DNA of 46,177 nucleotides, from the NCBI GenBank assembly GCA_020441905.1, contig JAGRLG010000071.1:1-46177 (forward strand), given 5' to 3'. Below, piece by piece: positions 28,477 to 36,125 of this stretch; the stretch's first letter is position 1; each line of letters begins with the position of its first letter. Origin of the DNA: Rhodobiaceae bacterium. Lineage in GTDB: Bacteria > Pseudomonadota > Alphaproteobacteria > Rhizobiales > NORP267. The notes under the pieces were generated by a model. That model was not told where the DNA came from and did not search any database. It saw only the letters and a program-made list of their open reading frames with translations. A program made the translations under genes and the position numbers.

Positions 28477-28761
28477 ATGACGACAAAGCAGTTCACGCTT
28501 GCCGCTGCGATGCTCGCGGCGATGGTTTCCCAGGCCCCGGCTGCGGGAGTGAACGATCTGTTCAATTTCGAGTTCTACGCCAGCCCGAATATCCATATCG
28601 GTACCGATACCTACCGGCACCACACCGATTTCGTGCACTACAACGATTATTACCGCTTCGGCAGCCTGCCCAGCGCCAGCGAGCACACAACGTGCCGGGA
28701 ATCGTGGGCGCGTTCCGACGAGGGCGGTGTGGTGAAGCGAATCACCTGCCGCAGCCGCTAG
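28477..28761 (+). CDS. Small exported His/Tyr-rich protein of unknown function
   Basis: A 94-residue protein with a signal peptide (KQFTLAAAMLAAMVSQAPAA) and a short mature part rich in His, Tyr and Asn (IGTDTYRHHTDFVHYNDYYR). Two cysteines follow (TTCRESW and ITCRSR), probably a disulfide in the periplasm. I do not recognise a family. The ATG at 28477 is supported by AGGAGA upstream and by the signal peptide; the longer GTG frame from 28447 adds no signal-like sequence. It is divergent from glyQ. Confidence 0.7.
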   Translation: MTTKQFTLAAAMLAAMVSQAPAAGVNDLFNFEFYASPNIHIGTDTYRHHTDFVHYNDYYRFGSLPSASEHTTCRESWARSDEGGVVKRITCRSR

Positions 28762-28781
28762 GACAGCGTGGCCGGGCGCGC

Positions 28782-28973
28782 TCAGTCGGGTTCGGCGGGG
28801 ATATAGACGCCGGTTTCAGGGTCGCGGCGCAGGGTGGGAATGGCGTCGGTGCCGTTCCGCATCATGTCCGGGCTTGGGCGCGGCGGTCTATTGGCGCCAA
28901 GAGCCTTGCGCAGCATGCGCCCGCCGATCCACGCGGCGGCAAGAACCAGTCCGGCAACGACGATCTGCGGCAT
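28782..28973 (-). CDS. Small single-pass membrane protein of unknown function
   Basis: A 63-residue protein with one N-terminal hydrophobic helix (MPQIVVAGLVLAAAWIGGRM) and a short cytosolic tail ending LRRDPETGVYIPAEPD. The RDPxTGVY tail is a motif I recall in small alphaproteobacterial membrane proteins encoded next to sppA-like genes, as here. It lies 30 bases after the SppA-like gene on the same strand and is probably cotranscribed. Function is unknown. Confidence 0.72.
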   Translation of the reverse strand: MPQIVVAGLVLAAAWIGGRMLRKALGANRPPRPSPDMMRNGTDAIPTLRRDPETGVYIPAEPD

Positions 28974-29003
28974 CGGCGGCTTTTCCCTTGTTTTCCCGCT
29001 TGC

Positions 29004-29942
29004 CTAGAGGCCGTAGCGCGACCACAGCGCGCGGATTTCCAGCGTGCTCAGCACTTCGTCGGGCCAGTTCGCCGCCGCTTCGCCGCCGCCAAGCAGGGCG
29101 GACGCCGCTTTCATGCCGGGAACGGTAAAACCCCGCCGCAGCCAGCCGCGCGCGCCGGAAACCAGCTTCAACCTGACATCCTCGCCGAACTTGCCGCGCA
29201 TCACCTGGCGCATGTCGCCAAGGCCGTCGACGAGGCCAAGCTCAAGAGCGGTGCTGCCGGTCCAGAATTCGCCATTGAACAGGCTGGCCTCGCTGCCCTT
29301 AAGCTTGGCCCCGCGGCGCTCGCGCACCATGGACTTGAAGATTTCGTGGACCTCGTTCTGGATGCCCTTGAGGCGCTTGATGTCCTCCGCCTTTTCCGGC
29401 TGGAAGGGATCGAGCGAGAGCTTGTTCTTGCCGGCGGTATAGACGCGCCGCTCGATGCCAAGGCGGGATATGGCCTTGTCGAAGCCGAAACCGGCGGAAA
29501 TAACCCCGATTGAACCGATGATGGAGCTTGGATCGGCATAGATCTCGTCGCCGGCCAGCGCCAGCATATAGCCGCCGGAGGCGGCGACGTCCTCGCAGAA
29601 GAAATAGACCGGCAGCTTCTTTTCGTCGGCGAGGGCGCGGATGCGCGCATAGATCAGGCGCGACTGCACCGGCGAGCCGCCGGGCGAATTGATGGCGATG
29701 GCGACCGCCGCCGCGTTCTTGTAGGAGAAGGCCCGGTTGATCTGGCTGGCGCAGCTGGCCAGCGACAGGCCGGGGCGCAATGGCGCCGCCATGCCGATGG
29801 CGCCGGTGAGGCGCAGCACCGGCACCAGCGGCGCGCGCTTGCGCCAGTTGGCCGGGTTGACGCGCGACAGCAGATCGCCGGCCTGGCGGCCAAAAGCGCC
29901 TGCCCCGCCATTGCCGGAGTGATCCTTGGTATCGCTGCTCAT
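29004..29942 (-). CDS. S49-family (SppA/SohB-like) signal peptide peptidase
   Basis: A 312-residue serine peptidase of the ClpP-crotonase fold that degrades cleaved signal peptides and membrane fragments. The catalytic Ser122 is in VAASGGYMLALAGDE, and the conserved Lys lies near residue 172-174 in YTAGKNKLSLDPFQ. Further hallmarks are INSPGGSPVQS and SIIGSIGVISAGFGFDKAI. It is the short form with one peptidase domain. I see no clear N-terminal transmembrane helix, so it may be cytoplasmic-side associated. The start at 29942 is chosen by position; the open frame beyond it overlaps the neighbouring gene's Gly/His tail region. Confidence 0.9.
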   Translation of the reverse strand: MSSDTKDHSGNGGAGAFGRQAGDLLSRVNPANWRKRAPLVPVLRLTGAIGMAAPLRPGLSLASCASQINRAFSYKNAAAVAIAINSPGGSPVQSRLIYARIRALADEKKLPVYFFCEDVAASGGYMLALAGDEIYADPSSIIGSIGVISAGFGFDKAISRLGIERRVYTAGKNKLSLDPFQPEKAEDIKRLKGIQNEVHEIFKSMVRERRGAKLKGSEASLFNGEFWTGSTALELGLVDGLGDMRQVMRGKFGEDVRLKLVSGARGWLRRGFTVPGMKAASALLGGGEAAANWPDEVLSTLEIRALWSRYGL

Positions 29943-29997
29943 TGCCGATAGATAGGCCCGGCGCGACGCGAGAACAACCGCGCCTTGCGCCGGCAAC

Positions 29998-30639
29998 CTA
30001 TTTGTCGCCCTCCTCCTGGCCGCCGCTGTCGCCGCCATGGCCGCCATGCCCGCCGCCATGCCCACCACCATGGCCGCCGCCCTGGCTGCCGCCCTGGCTG
30101 CCGCCGGTGCCGACGTAGCCACGCAGCCGGTCATATTCGGCACGCTGGCGCGGGGACAGGACTTGCGCCATGGCGAGGTGATATTTCAGATGGGCGGCGC
30201 GCAAGCGGGCTTCGGAGGCGCCGATTTCGGCGGTCTTGGCGTTGAGCCTAGCTTCGTCGATATCGCCGCTGCGGAACATGGCTTCAAGTTCCGCTTCCAG
30301 TGCCACCAGGGCCGCGCCGAGAGGCCGCGCCTCGCCTTCCATATCGGCAAAGAGCTTTCCGGCCCGCCGCAATTGTTCAGGAGCCAGAGCCAGCTCGCCA
30401 GCCAGATCGATGACATGGCGCGGGCCGGGATAGCCGTTGAGCTCGGCAGACAGCGCATATCCGGCGCCGCGCCCGGCCAGGATATCGGCCACGCGCTCCG
30501 GCGCCATGGCCTTGATGGCGCGCTGCTGCATGCCGGCATAAGGCCCGGCGGGCGGCGGATCGGCGGCAAGGGGGGCGGCGGCAGCGCCCAATCCTGCGGT
30601 AAAAAGGGCGGCACCGGCGACCAGGACCAGCTTTGTCAT
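29998..30639 (-). CDS. CpxP/Spy-like periplasmic protein with Gly/His-rich tail
   Basis: A 213-residue exported protein. The signal peptide is TKLVLVAGAALFTAGLG. The helical middle resembles the LTXXQ/Spy-CpxP periplasmic chaperone or metal-sensor group: LALAPEQLRRAGKLFADMEG, LEAELEAMFRSGDIDEARLN and LAMAQVLSPRQRAEYDRLRG. The last 35 residues are a Gly-Ser-Gln then Gly-Gly-His repeat (GGGHGGGHGGGHGGHGGD) that could bind Ni, Cu or Zn. The DNA for this tail (about 30037-30112) is a degenerate 12-bp tandem repeat. GGGGAGA precedes the ATG at 30639. No metal-resistance genes are adjacent. Confidence 0.78.
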   Translation of the reverse strand: MTKLVLVAGAALFTAGLGAAAAPLAADPPPAGPYAGMQQRAIKAMAPERVADILAGRGAGYALSAELNGYPGPRHVIDLAGELALAPEQLRRAGKLFADMEGEARPLGAALVALEAELEAMFRSGDIDEARLNAKTAEIGASEARLRAAHLKYHLAMAQVLSPRQRAEYDRLRGYVGTGGSQGGSQGGGHGGGHGGGHGGHGGDSGGQEEGDK

Positions 30640-30715
30640 TTCAGTCTCCCCCACAATATTCGCGCGGCGATGCAGCAGAATTTCACAGGCCGCCAGACGG
30701 CGCCGCAAGTTACGA

Positions 30716-31567
30716 TTACGTGATGCCGGCGCCCGCCAGAGCCTCAATTGCACGGCCGTGGCGCAATATGGCCTCGGCCTGGGGCGTGAAATCGCTGCCC
30801 ATGCCGTGCAGGACAAGGCCGGGCATGAGGCGCGGCGCGGCGCGCGATCCCTTTACGCCCTGGATGATGACGCGGCTGGCGGCAGCGCCCTCGCGGGGAA
30901 AGAGCGGAAATATGGCGAGCGCCCCGGTGCGCCCGGCAAACAGCGCCATGGCCTCGGCGAGCAAGGCGGCGGGAAGGATCATGGTGATGGTGCCCCGGGC
31001 GCGCACCAGGCCGGCGCACAGGCGCATCCAGCGTTCAAGAAGCTCGCCGTCGCGCATGTGGGCGCGGGCCTTTCCCGGATCGGCGGGCAGGCGGGCGGCC
31101 GCGCGGGCATAGAAGGGCGGATTGGCCATGGCATGATCGAAGCTTGCCTGTTCCAGCCCCAAGGCGCGCATGGCATCGCCGGGCCGCGCGAGATCCGCTT
31201 CCAGCACCTTGATCGTTTCGGCAAAGCCGTTGCGCGCCGCGTTCCGGCGCGCCAGCGCGGCGGCCCCGGCTTCGATCTCGATACCGGTAATCGCCAGCCC
31301 GCCGATCCGGCTGGCAAGGCAGAGCGCGGCGGCCCCGGCGCCAATGCCCGCCTCCACGATCCGTTCGCCGGGGCGCGCGGGAACTGCGGCGGCCAGCATC
31401 ACCGCGTCGAGGCCGGCGCGATAGCCCGATTTCGATTGCAGGACCCGAAGGCGGCCACCGAGAAAGGCGTCGTCGGTGGTGTACTGGTCCCCCCGTGTGG
31501 GGTCCCCGCGTCTGGAGTCCCGGCGTTTGGAGTCCCGGTCTTTGGAGCTACTCGCCAAGTTCGACAC
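30716..31567 (-). CDS. tRNA1(Val) (adenine37-N6)-methyltransferase-like enzyme
   Basis: A 283-residue class I methyltransferase of the TrmN6/YfiC group. SAM-binding motif I is RIVEAGIGAGAAALCLASR, and the N6-adenine motif is MANPPFYARAA (NPPF). The catalytic N-terminal LGGRLRVLQSKSGYRAGLDA is typical. The N-terminus from the GTG at 31567 contains an Asp/Arg-rich pentapeptide repeat produced by a 15-bp DNA repeat. The start overlaps the DUF2007 gene by 20 bases and no good ribosome site is visible, so the true start is uncertain. tRNA modification at A37 of tRNA-Val is the family role; a related substrate is possible. Confidence 0.83.
   Translation of the reverse strand: MSNLASSSKDRDSKRRDSRRGDPTRGDQYTTDDAFLGGRLRVLQSKSGYRAGLDAVMLAAAVPARPGERIVEAGIGAGAAALCLASRIGGLAITGIEIEAGAAALARRNAARNGFAETIKVLEADLARPGDAMRALGLEQASFDHAMANPPFYARAAARLPADPGKARAHMRDGELLERWMRLCAGLVRARGTITMILPAALLAEAMALFAGRTGALAIFPLFPREGAAASRVIIQGVKGSRAAPRLMPGLVLHGMGSDFTPQAEAILRHGRAIEALAGAGIT
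31484..31543. repeat. 15-bp in-frame tandem repeat at the start of the TrmN6-like gene
   Basis: Four successive 15-base units are visible, the last two nearly identical (GGAGTCCCGGCGTTT at 31514-31528, GGAGTCCCGGTCTTT at 31529-31543) and the first two degenerate. On the minus strand they encode the run RDSKR, RDSRR, GDPTR, GDQYT. Each of the two best units contains GAGTC, a GANTC target of the CcrM enzyme encoded in this window. Confidence 0.75.
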
Positions 31568-31763
31568 CGCTGGCTGCGAGGAGGCGGCGGGCGCGGCTCC
31601 ACTGATCGTCGGCGACCAGGACGCGGCGCGGCAGAATGCCGATCGAACCTTCCATGATGCTCATATTGCGGTCGAGGACCAGCGGCTCGATGCCCTCGCC
31701 GCGCAGGATGCTCTCGACAAAGGTGAGCAATACCGCGTCATTGGTCTTCATCAGTTCGCGCAT
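31548..31763 (-). CDS. DUF2007-domain protein
   Basis: A 71-residue protein matching the small DUF2007 family: MRELMKTNDAVLLTFVESIL, EGIEPLVLDRNMS, GILPRRVLVADDQWSRARRL and a C-terminal LAASG. The family resembles PII-like small folds and is often called a putative signal-transducing protein; its function is unknown. It is divergent from ispB and overlaps the TrmN6-like gene by 20 bases, which suggests one transcript. Confidence 0.85.
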   Translation of the reverse strand: MRELMKTNDAVLLTFVESILRGEGIEPLVLDRNMSIMEGSIGILPRRVLVADDQWSRARRLLAASGVELGE

Positions 31764-31834
31764 GGCTGTTTTCCCGCCGGCCTCACCTGGATTGCGATGC
31801 TATTCAAACTTTCCCCTGGCGCCAATGCATGGGC

Positions 31835-31863
31835 TTGACCAGTTTCGCTCCCGCACCCTACAA
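31835..31863 (+). promoter_or_regulatory. Predicted sigma-70 promoter of ispB
   Basis: TTGACC at 31835-31840 (CTTGAC with the preceding base) is followed after 17 bases by CTACAA at 31858-31863. This resembles the rhizobial pattern CTTGAC-N17-CTATAT. A start about seven bases further would leave a leader of roughly 28 bases to the GTG at 31898, which has its own GGGAGG. Confidence 0.5.
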
Positions 31864-31897
31864 GTTGGCTGTATTTCGCAGGGATCGGGAGGTTTTG

Positions 31898-32914
31898 GTG
31901 GGAGTTGTCGTTCCTTTGGGTCAGAAAGGCCCGGCCGGCGCCAGTCTGCGCCCGCTCATGAAGCTGGTCGAGGCCGACATGGAGCGGGTCAACTCGCTGA
32001 TTTCAAAGCGCACCGGGTCGGATGTGCGCATGATCCCCGAACTCGCCAATCACCTGATCAATTCGGGCGGCAAGCGCATCCGCCCGATGCTGACCATCGC
32101 CACGGCGCAGATGTTCGGCTATGGCGGCGAGCACCACGTCACGCTGGCGGCCAGCGTCGAATTCATGCACACGGCGACCCTGCTTCACGACGACGTCGTC
32201 GACGAAAGCAATATGCGGCGCGGCAAGGCGGCGGCGCGCTTGCTGTGGGGCAACGAGGCCAGCGTGCTGGTCGGCGATTTCCTGCTTGGCCAGGCTTTCA
32301 AGATGATGGTCGAGACGCAGTCGCTGGAAGCGCTCGCCATCCTTTCCAACGCCGCGGCGGTGATCGCCGAGGGCGAGGTGTGGCAGCTGGCGGCGGCCAA
32401 GAATGTCTCCACCACCGAGGACGACTATTTGTCGGTGATCCGGGCCAAGACGGCGGCGCTGTTTTCCGCCGCCACCGAGATCGGCGCCATCATCGCCAAG
32501 CGCAGCGGCGACGAGCAGGCGGCAATGCGCTCCTTCGGCAACAATCTCGGCATCGCCTTCCAGCTCGTTGATGACGCGCTCGACTATACCGGCGAGGAAG
32601 GCAAGCTCGGCAAATCCGTGGGCGACGACTTCCGCGAGGGCAAGATCACCCTGCCCGTGGTCCTGAGCTACCGGCGCGGCGACGATGCCGAGCGCACCTT
32701 CTGGCGCCGCACCCTTCAGGAAGGCACCATCGGTGACGACGACCTGGAAAAGGCCATCGCCATCATGCGCAAGCACAACGCGCTGGCCGACACCATCGAG
32801 CGGGCCGCCCATTACGGCGCCATGGCCCGCGACGCTCTGGCGATCTTTCCCGATGGCAAGCACAAGGCGGCGCTACAGGAAGCGGTCGATTTCTGTATCG
32901 CCCGGGTGAGCTGA
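31898..32914 (+). CDS. ispB: Polyprenyl diphosphate synthase (octaprenyl/decaprenyl type)
   Basis: A 338-residue trans-isoprenyl synthase that makes the ubiquinone side-chain precursor from FPP and IPP. The two aspartate-rich motifs are LLHDDVVDES and LVDDALDYTG. Further marks are NSGGKRIRPMLTIATAQMFG, MRRGKAAARLLWGNEASVLV, GDFLLGQAF and KTAALFSAATEIG. I start it at the GTG 31898, five bases after GGGAGG, rather than at the upstream ATG 31829, which lies before the predicted promoter -10 box. Chain length (C40 or C50) cannot be read. It is convergent with ispE. Confidence 0.9.
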   Translation: MGVVVPLGQKGPAGASLRPLMKLVEADMERVNSLISKRTGSDVRMIPELANHLINSGGKRIRPMLTIATAQMFGYGGEHHVTLAASVEFMHTATLLHDDVVDESNMRRGKAAARLLWGNEASVLVGDFLLGQAFKMMVETQSLEALAILSNAAAVIAEGEVWQLAAAKNVSTTEDDYLSVIRAKTAALFSAATEIGAIIAKRSGDEQAAMRSFGNNLGIAFQLVDDALDYTGEEGKLGKSVGDDFREGKITLPVVLSYRRGDDAERTFWRRTLQEGTIGDDDLEKAIAIMRKHNALADTIERAAHYGAMARDALAIFPDGKHKAALQEAVDFCIARVS

Positions 32915-32924
32915 CCCGCGGCGC

Positions 32925-33881
32925 CTACAAGGTCCGGGTCGCCACCACCCACCACGATGGCTGGGCCCGCGACAGCGCGGCTGCCGCCGCTTCGGCGCTG
33001 CCGGCGTCATCGAACAGGCCGAATACCGTTGCCCCCGACCCCGACATGCGCGACAGCCGGCAACCGGGCTGCGCCGCCACGGCCTCAAGAGTCCGCTTCA
33101 CCGGCGGCGCCAACCGGCAGGCGGCGTCTTGCAGATCGTTGCGCAGAGTACCGAGCCAGGCGCTCAACTCGCCTGCGCCGGAAAGGTTTTTCGGCATTTC
33201 CCCAAGTCCCTGGCCGAATGCGCCCTCGCGGGCGGCAAAGACGTCGGGCGTGGCCAGGCTGACGCCGGGATTGGCCAGCACAAGATGCAATTTCGGCAGC
33301 CCCGGCGTGGGGGCGATGTTTTCTCCGCGTCCGGTGGCGCGCAGGGACCTCGAATAGACGCACATCGGCACGTCGGCACCGAGCGGGGCGCCGATTTCGG
33401 CAAGGCGAGGAGCGCCGATGTTCAAATCCAGCAAGCGGTTCAACAGCCGCAGCGCGGCGGCGGCGTCCGCCGATCCGCCGCCGATGCCGGAGGCGACGGG
33501 AAGGCGCTTTTCGAGCCTGAAGCTGAAGGTGGCGGCACTGCCTCGCGGAGCAGCGGCCTCAAGAAGGGCGGCGGCACGCAGCACCAGATTGTCGTGCCCG
33601 GCAAGGCCGGCGCCAAAGGGACCGCCCAGTTCAAGGCGCGACACCAGGCGCGGCACAAGGCGGGGCACAAAGCGCGGCACAAGGCGCGGCTCCGGGCCGG
33701 CGCCGTTCCTGACCGCCTTCAGAACATCGCCAGCCTCGGTGAAGACGACAAGCGTATCGAGCGAATGATAGCCATCGGGGCGCCTGCCCTCGATGTGCAG
33801 GGCCAGATTGACCTTGGCCGGGGCGTCTTCACTCAGCCGCGGGGATGCGGATCGACTGGCCGGGGAAGATCCGGTCGGCAT
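32925..33881 (-). CDS. ispE: 4-diphosphocytidyl-2-C-methyl-D-erythritol kinase
   Basis: IspE is the GHMP kinase of the MEP pathway. The 318-residue protein has the N-terminal PAKVNLALHIEGRRPDGYHS, the ATP-binding PVASGIGGGSADAAAAL (residues 128-144), GADVPMCV and the C-terminal RMSGSGATVFGLF. A tetrapeptide PRLV repeat is inserted at residues ~65-84, between the first strand region and DNLVLRAAALLEAA, where relatives have a short loop. Its 5' end overlaps the TPR-LysM gene by about 52 bases, so it is probably translated from the same message. A start slightly downstream is possible, as no strong ribosome site precedes 33881. Confidence 0.92.
   Translation of the reverse strand: MPTGSSPASRSASPRLSEDAPAKVNLALHIEGRRPDGYHSLDTLVVFTEAGDVLKAVRNGAGPEPRLVPRFVPRLVPRLVSRLELGGPFGAGLAGHDNLVLRAAALLEAAAPRGSAATFSFRLEKRLPVASGIGGGSADAAAALRLLNRLLDLNIGAPRLAEIGAPLGADVPMCVYSRSLRATGRGENIAPTPGLPKLHLVLANPGVSLATPDVFAAREGAFGQGLGEMPKNLSGAGELSAWLGTLRNDLQDAACRLAPPVKRTLEAVAAQPGCRLSRMSGSGATVFGLFDDAGSAEAAAAALSRAQPSWWVVATRTL
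33633..33692. repeat. 12-bp in-frame tandem repeat within ispE
   Basis: Five 12-base units of the form AAGGCGCGGCAC (third to fifth copies nearly identical) lie head to tail. On the minus strand each unit encodes the tetrapeptide PRLV or a variant (PRFV, SRLE), giving residues ~65-84 of IspE. The unit length keeps the reading frame. Confidence 0.85.
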
Positions 33882-36006
33882 CTTTCAGGATATCCTGGTT
33901 GGCTTCAAAAATACGCAGGAAGGCGTTTCCGCTGCCGTAATAGCGCTGCGCAAGCCCCCACAGGGTGTCGCCCTGGCGGACCTGATAGGCCGCCGGATCG
34001 CCCCCGGTTGAAGCCGGTGTGGCGGCTTTCGGCGGCGGCGCGGAAGAGGGAACGGCGGGTGAAGGCGCCGCGGCATCATCCGTTGCATTCGAGGCCGGAG
34101 CTTCAGGCGCCGACGGCTCCTTGGCGGCCTCGGGAGGCGTTTCGTCGCCGCCAGCCGGCTTTGGCGCCTCGCCGGCATTGTCGGCGCCGCCCGCCTCGCC
34201 GTCCTTCTGCGCCACGGTTTCGCCGGACCCGTCGGCGGGCGTATCGGTAACGCGTTCGCCGCCGCCGGCGACATTTTCCGTCACCCGCTGCGGCTCGGGT
34301 TCGATGAGGCCGTCCTTGAGCTTGGCCTTGATCTTTTCAAGGTCTTCGGGTTCCGGATCGAGGTCGCGGGCGTGGCTCCACTGGAAGCGCGCCTCCAGGC
34401 GCCGCCCCGAGCGCCAATAGGCGTCTCCCAGGTGGTCATTGACAACCGGGTCCTCCGGCTTGAGCTCGACCGCGCGCTCCAGTTCGCGCACCGCGTCGGC
34501 GATGTTTCCCAGGCGGTAATGAGCCCAGCCCAGGCTGTCGACGATATAGCCGTCATCGGGGCGCAGTTGCACCGCCTTGCGGATCATGGCCATGGCCGGG
34601 GCCAGATTGATGCCCTGGTCGACCCAGGAATAGCCGAGATAATTGAGCACGAAAGGCTGGTCCGGCATCAGCTCCAGCGCTTTCTGGAAATCGGCCTCCG
34701 CTTCCTTCCACCGTTTCGACCTTTCCAGGCAGATGCCGCGGAAATAGAACAGCGTCCAATGCTGCTGCTCCACCGGCTGGAGCAGCGCGATGGCGCGGTC
34801 ATAGGCCTTGATGCCCTGCTCGAAATGCTTGCGCCCGCGCAGCAGATCGCCGAGGGCGCGCAAGGCGTCGATGTCGCGCGGATTGTTCTTCACCCGGCTG
34901 TCGAGAATGGCCTCGGCTTCGTCGAAGCGTTCCAGCGCATTGAGATTGTGGGCGCGCTGGATCTGCGCCGAGGCGTAGAGCGGCGAGGTTTCGGGAACGC
35001 GGGCATAGGCCTGCGCGGCAAGTTCGTAATTGCGCTGCTGCTCGTGGATATCGGCCAGGGCGAGCACGGGAAGCGCCGCCTTGGGATCGAGGTGCAGGGC
35101 GAGCTGCATATAGACGATGGCGTGGTCCTCGCCGCCTTCGCGCGCCAGCAGGGCGCCGATCTCGTAGAGGCTTTCCGCGGCGCCGGCGGCGGTGCTGTCG
35201 ACAATCGGACCGGGCGCGCGCCCCTCGTCGAGCGCGGACCTGATCGCGGTCATGTAGGGGTGGCTCGCCGACACCTTGTCATAGGCATCGACGATTTCGC
35301 GCGCCTGCGGGGCATTGCCGTTGCGGGCGGCAAAGCGGGCATAGGCCTCGGCGACCCGCAGCACGGTGGGGTCGAGCTTGTAGGCTTCGGCATATTGCTC
35401 GCCGGCAGTCTTCTTGTTGCCGGCCAGTTCGGCGACCAGCGCCGAATTGTAGGTGCGATAGATCGCCATCCAGTCGGCGCTGGACAGGGTGGCGAGTTCC
35501 TTCAGTGCCTCGTCAAGCTTGCCGGCGCCCTGAAAACTCCAGGCGTTCAGCAAGGCGCGGGTCATTTCGGCAATCGGCCCCGACCCGTCGGCCTCGGTGA
35601 AATTACGGCGGGCGGCGGCATATTGGCGCGCCCGCAAGGCGCGTACACCAAGAGTGAGGCGCGCCAGGCGGTTGCCGCTATCGACCTTGACCAGACGCTG
35701 CGCCAGCTCCGCCGCGCCATCCATGTTTCCGGTGGCCAATTCGAGCACGAAAGCGCGCCCGAGGATGACCTCGTTGCCCGGATCCTTGCGCAGCGCCTCG
35801 CGGAAAAAAGCGGCGGCGGCGGAATTGTCGCGCTGGCCGGCGGCAAAACGCCCGGCCAGGTAGTCTCCGAACAGCGAGGTCGTTTGCGGCGCCGAAACGG
35901 CCGCCGGGGCGATCAGCAACACGCCGGCGAGAACCGGAACGAGAAGGAGCGGCCGGGCAAGCCCGCCTGCCACCCGCCTTAGCGACGCAATGCTTCGGTT
36001 TGTCAA
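33829..36006 (-). CDS. Exported TPR-repeat protein with C-terminal LysM domain
   Basis: A 725-residue protein. A signal peptide (ARPLLLVPVLAGVLLIAPAA) is followed by many tetratricopeptide repeats (for example FDEAEAILDSRVKNNPRDID, WKEAEADFQKALELMPDQPF, IADAVRELERAVELKPEDPV), then a ~100-residue Pro/Ala/Glu linker, then a LysM domain in the last ~52 residues (YQVRQGDTLWGLAQRYYGSG, DADRIFPGQSIRIP). LysM binds peptidoglycan, so the TPR array is probably held at the cell wall. The start is the TTG at 36006, eight bases after GGGAAGG, immediately before the signal peptide; the frame to 36084 is not signal-like. A TPR gene upstream of ispE is usual in Hyphomicrobiales, but the LysM fusion is new to me. 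Confidence 0.88.
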   Translation of the reverse strand: MTNRSIASLRRVAGGLARPLLLVPVLAGVLLIAPAAVSAPQTTSLFGDYLAGRFAAGQRDNSAAAAFFREALRKDPGNEVILGRAFVLELATGNMDGAAELAQRLVKVDSGNRLARLTLGVRALRARQYAAARRNFTEADGSGPIAEMTRALLNAWSFQGAGKLDEALKELATLSSADWMAIYRTYNSALVAELAGNKKTAGEQYAEAYKLDPTVLRVAEAYARFAARNGNAPQAREIVDAYDKVSASHPYMTAIRSALDEGRAPGPIVDSTAAGAAESLYEIGALLAREGGEDHAIVYMQLALHLDPKAALPVLALADIHEQQRNYELAAQAYARVPETSPLYASAQIQRAHNLNALERFDEAEAILDSRVKNNPRDIDALRALGDLLRGRKHFEQGIKAYDRAIALLQPVEQQHWTLFYFRGICLERSKRWKEAEADFQKALELMPDQPFVLNYLGYSWVDQGINLAPAMAMIRKAVQLRPDDGYIVDSLGWAHYRLGNIADAVRELERAVELKPEDPVVNDHLGDAYWRSGRRLEARFQWSHARDLDPEPEDLEKIKAKLKDGLIEPEPQRVTENVAGGGERVTDTPADGSGETVAQKDGEAGGADNAGEAPKPAGGDETPPEAAKEPSAPEAPASNATDDAAAPSPAVPSSAPPPKAATPASTGGDPAAYQVRQGDTLWGLAQRYYGSGNAFLRIFEANQDILKDADRIFPGQSIRIPAAE

Positions 36007-36125
36007 AAAACTATCCTTCCCAGGACGAAGATAGGCCGCGGAGAAACCATCCGGCAGATCCGCCGCATGAAGTGTATCACGCACAGCCGAGGGGGGCGCA
36101 ACTCACATCATGGGCGGCGGGGCGG

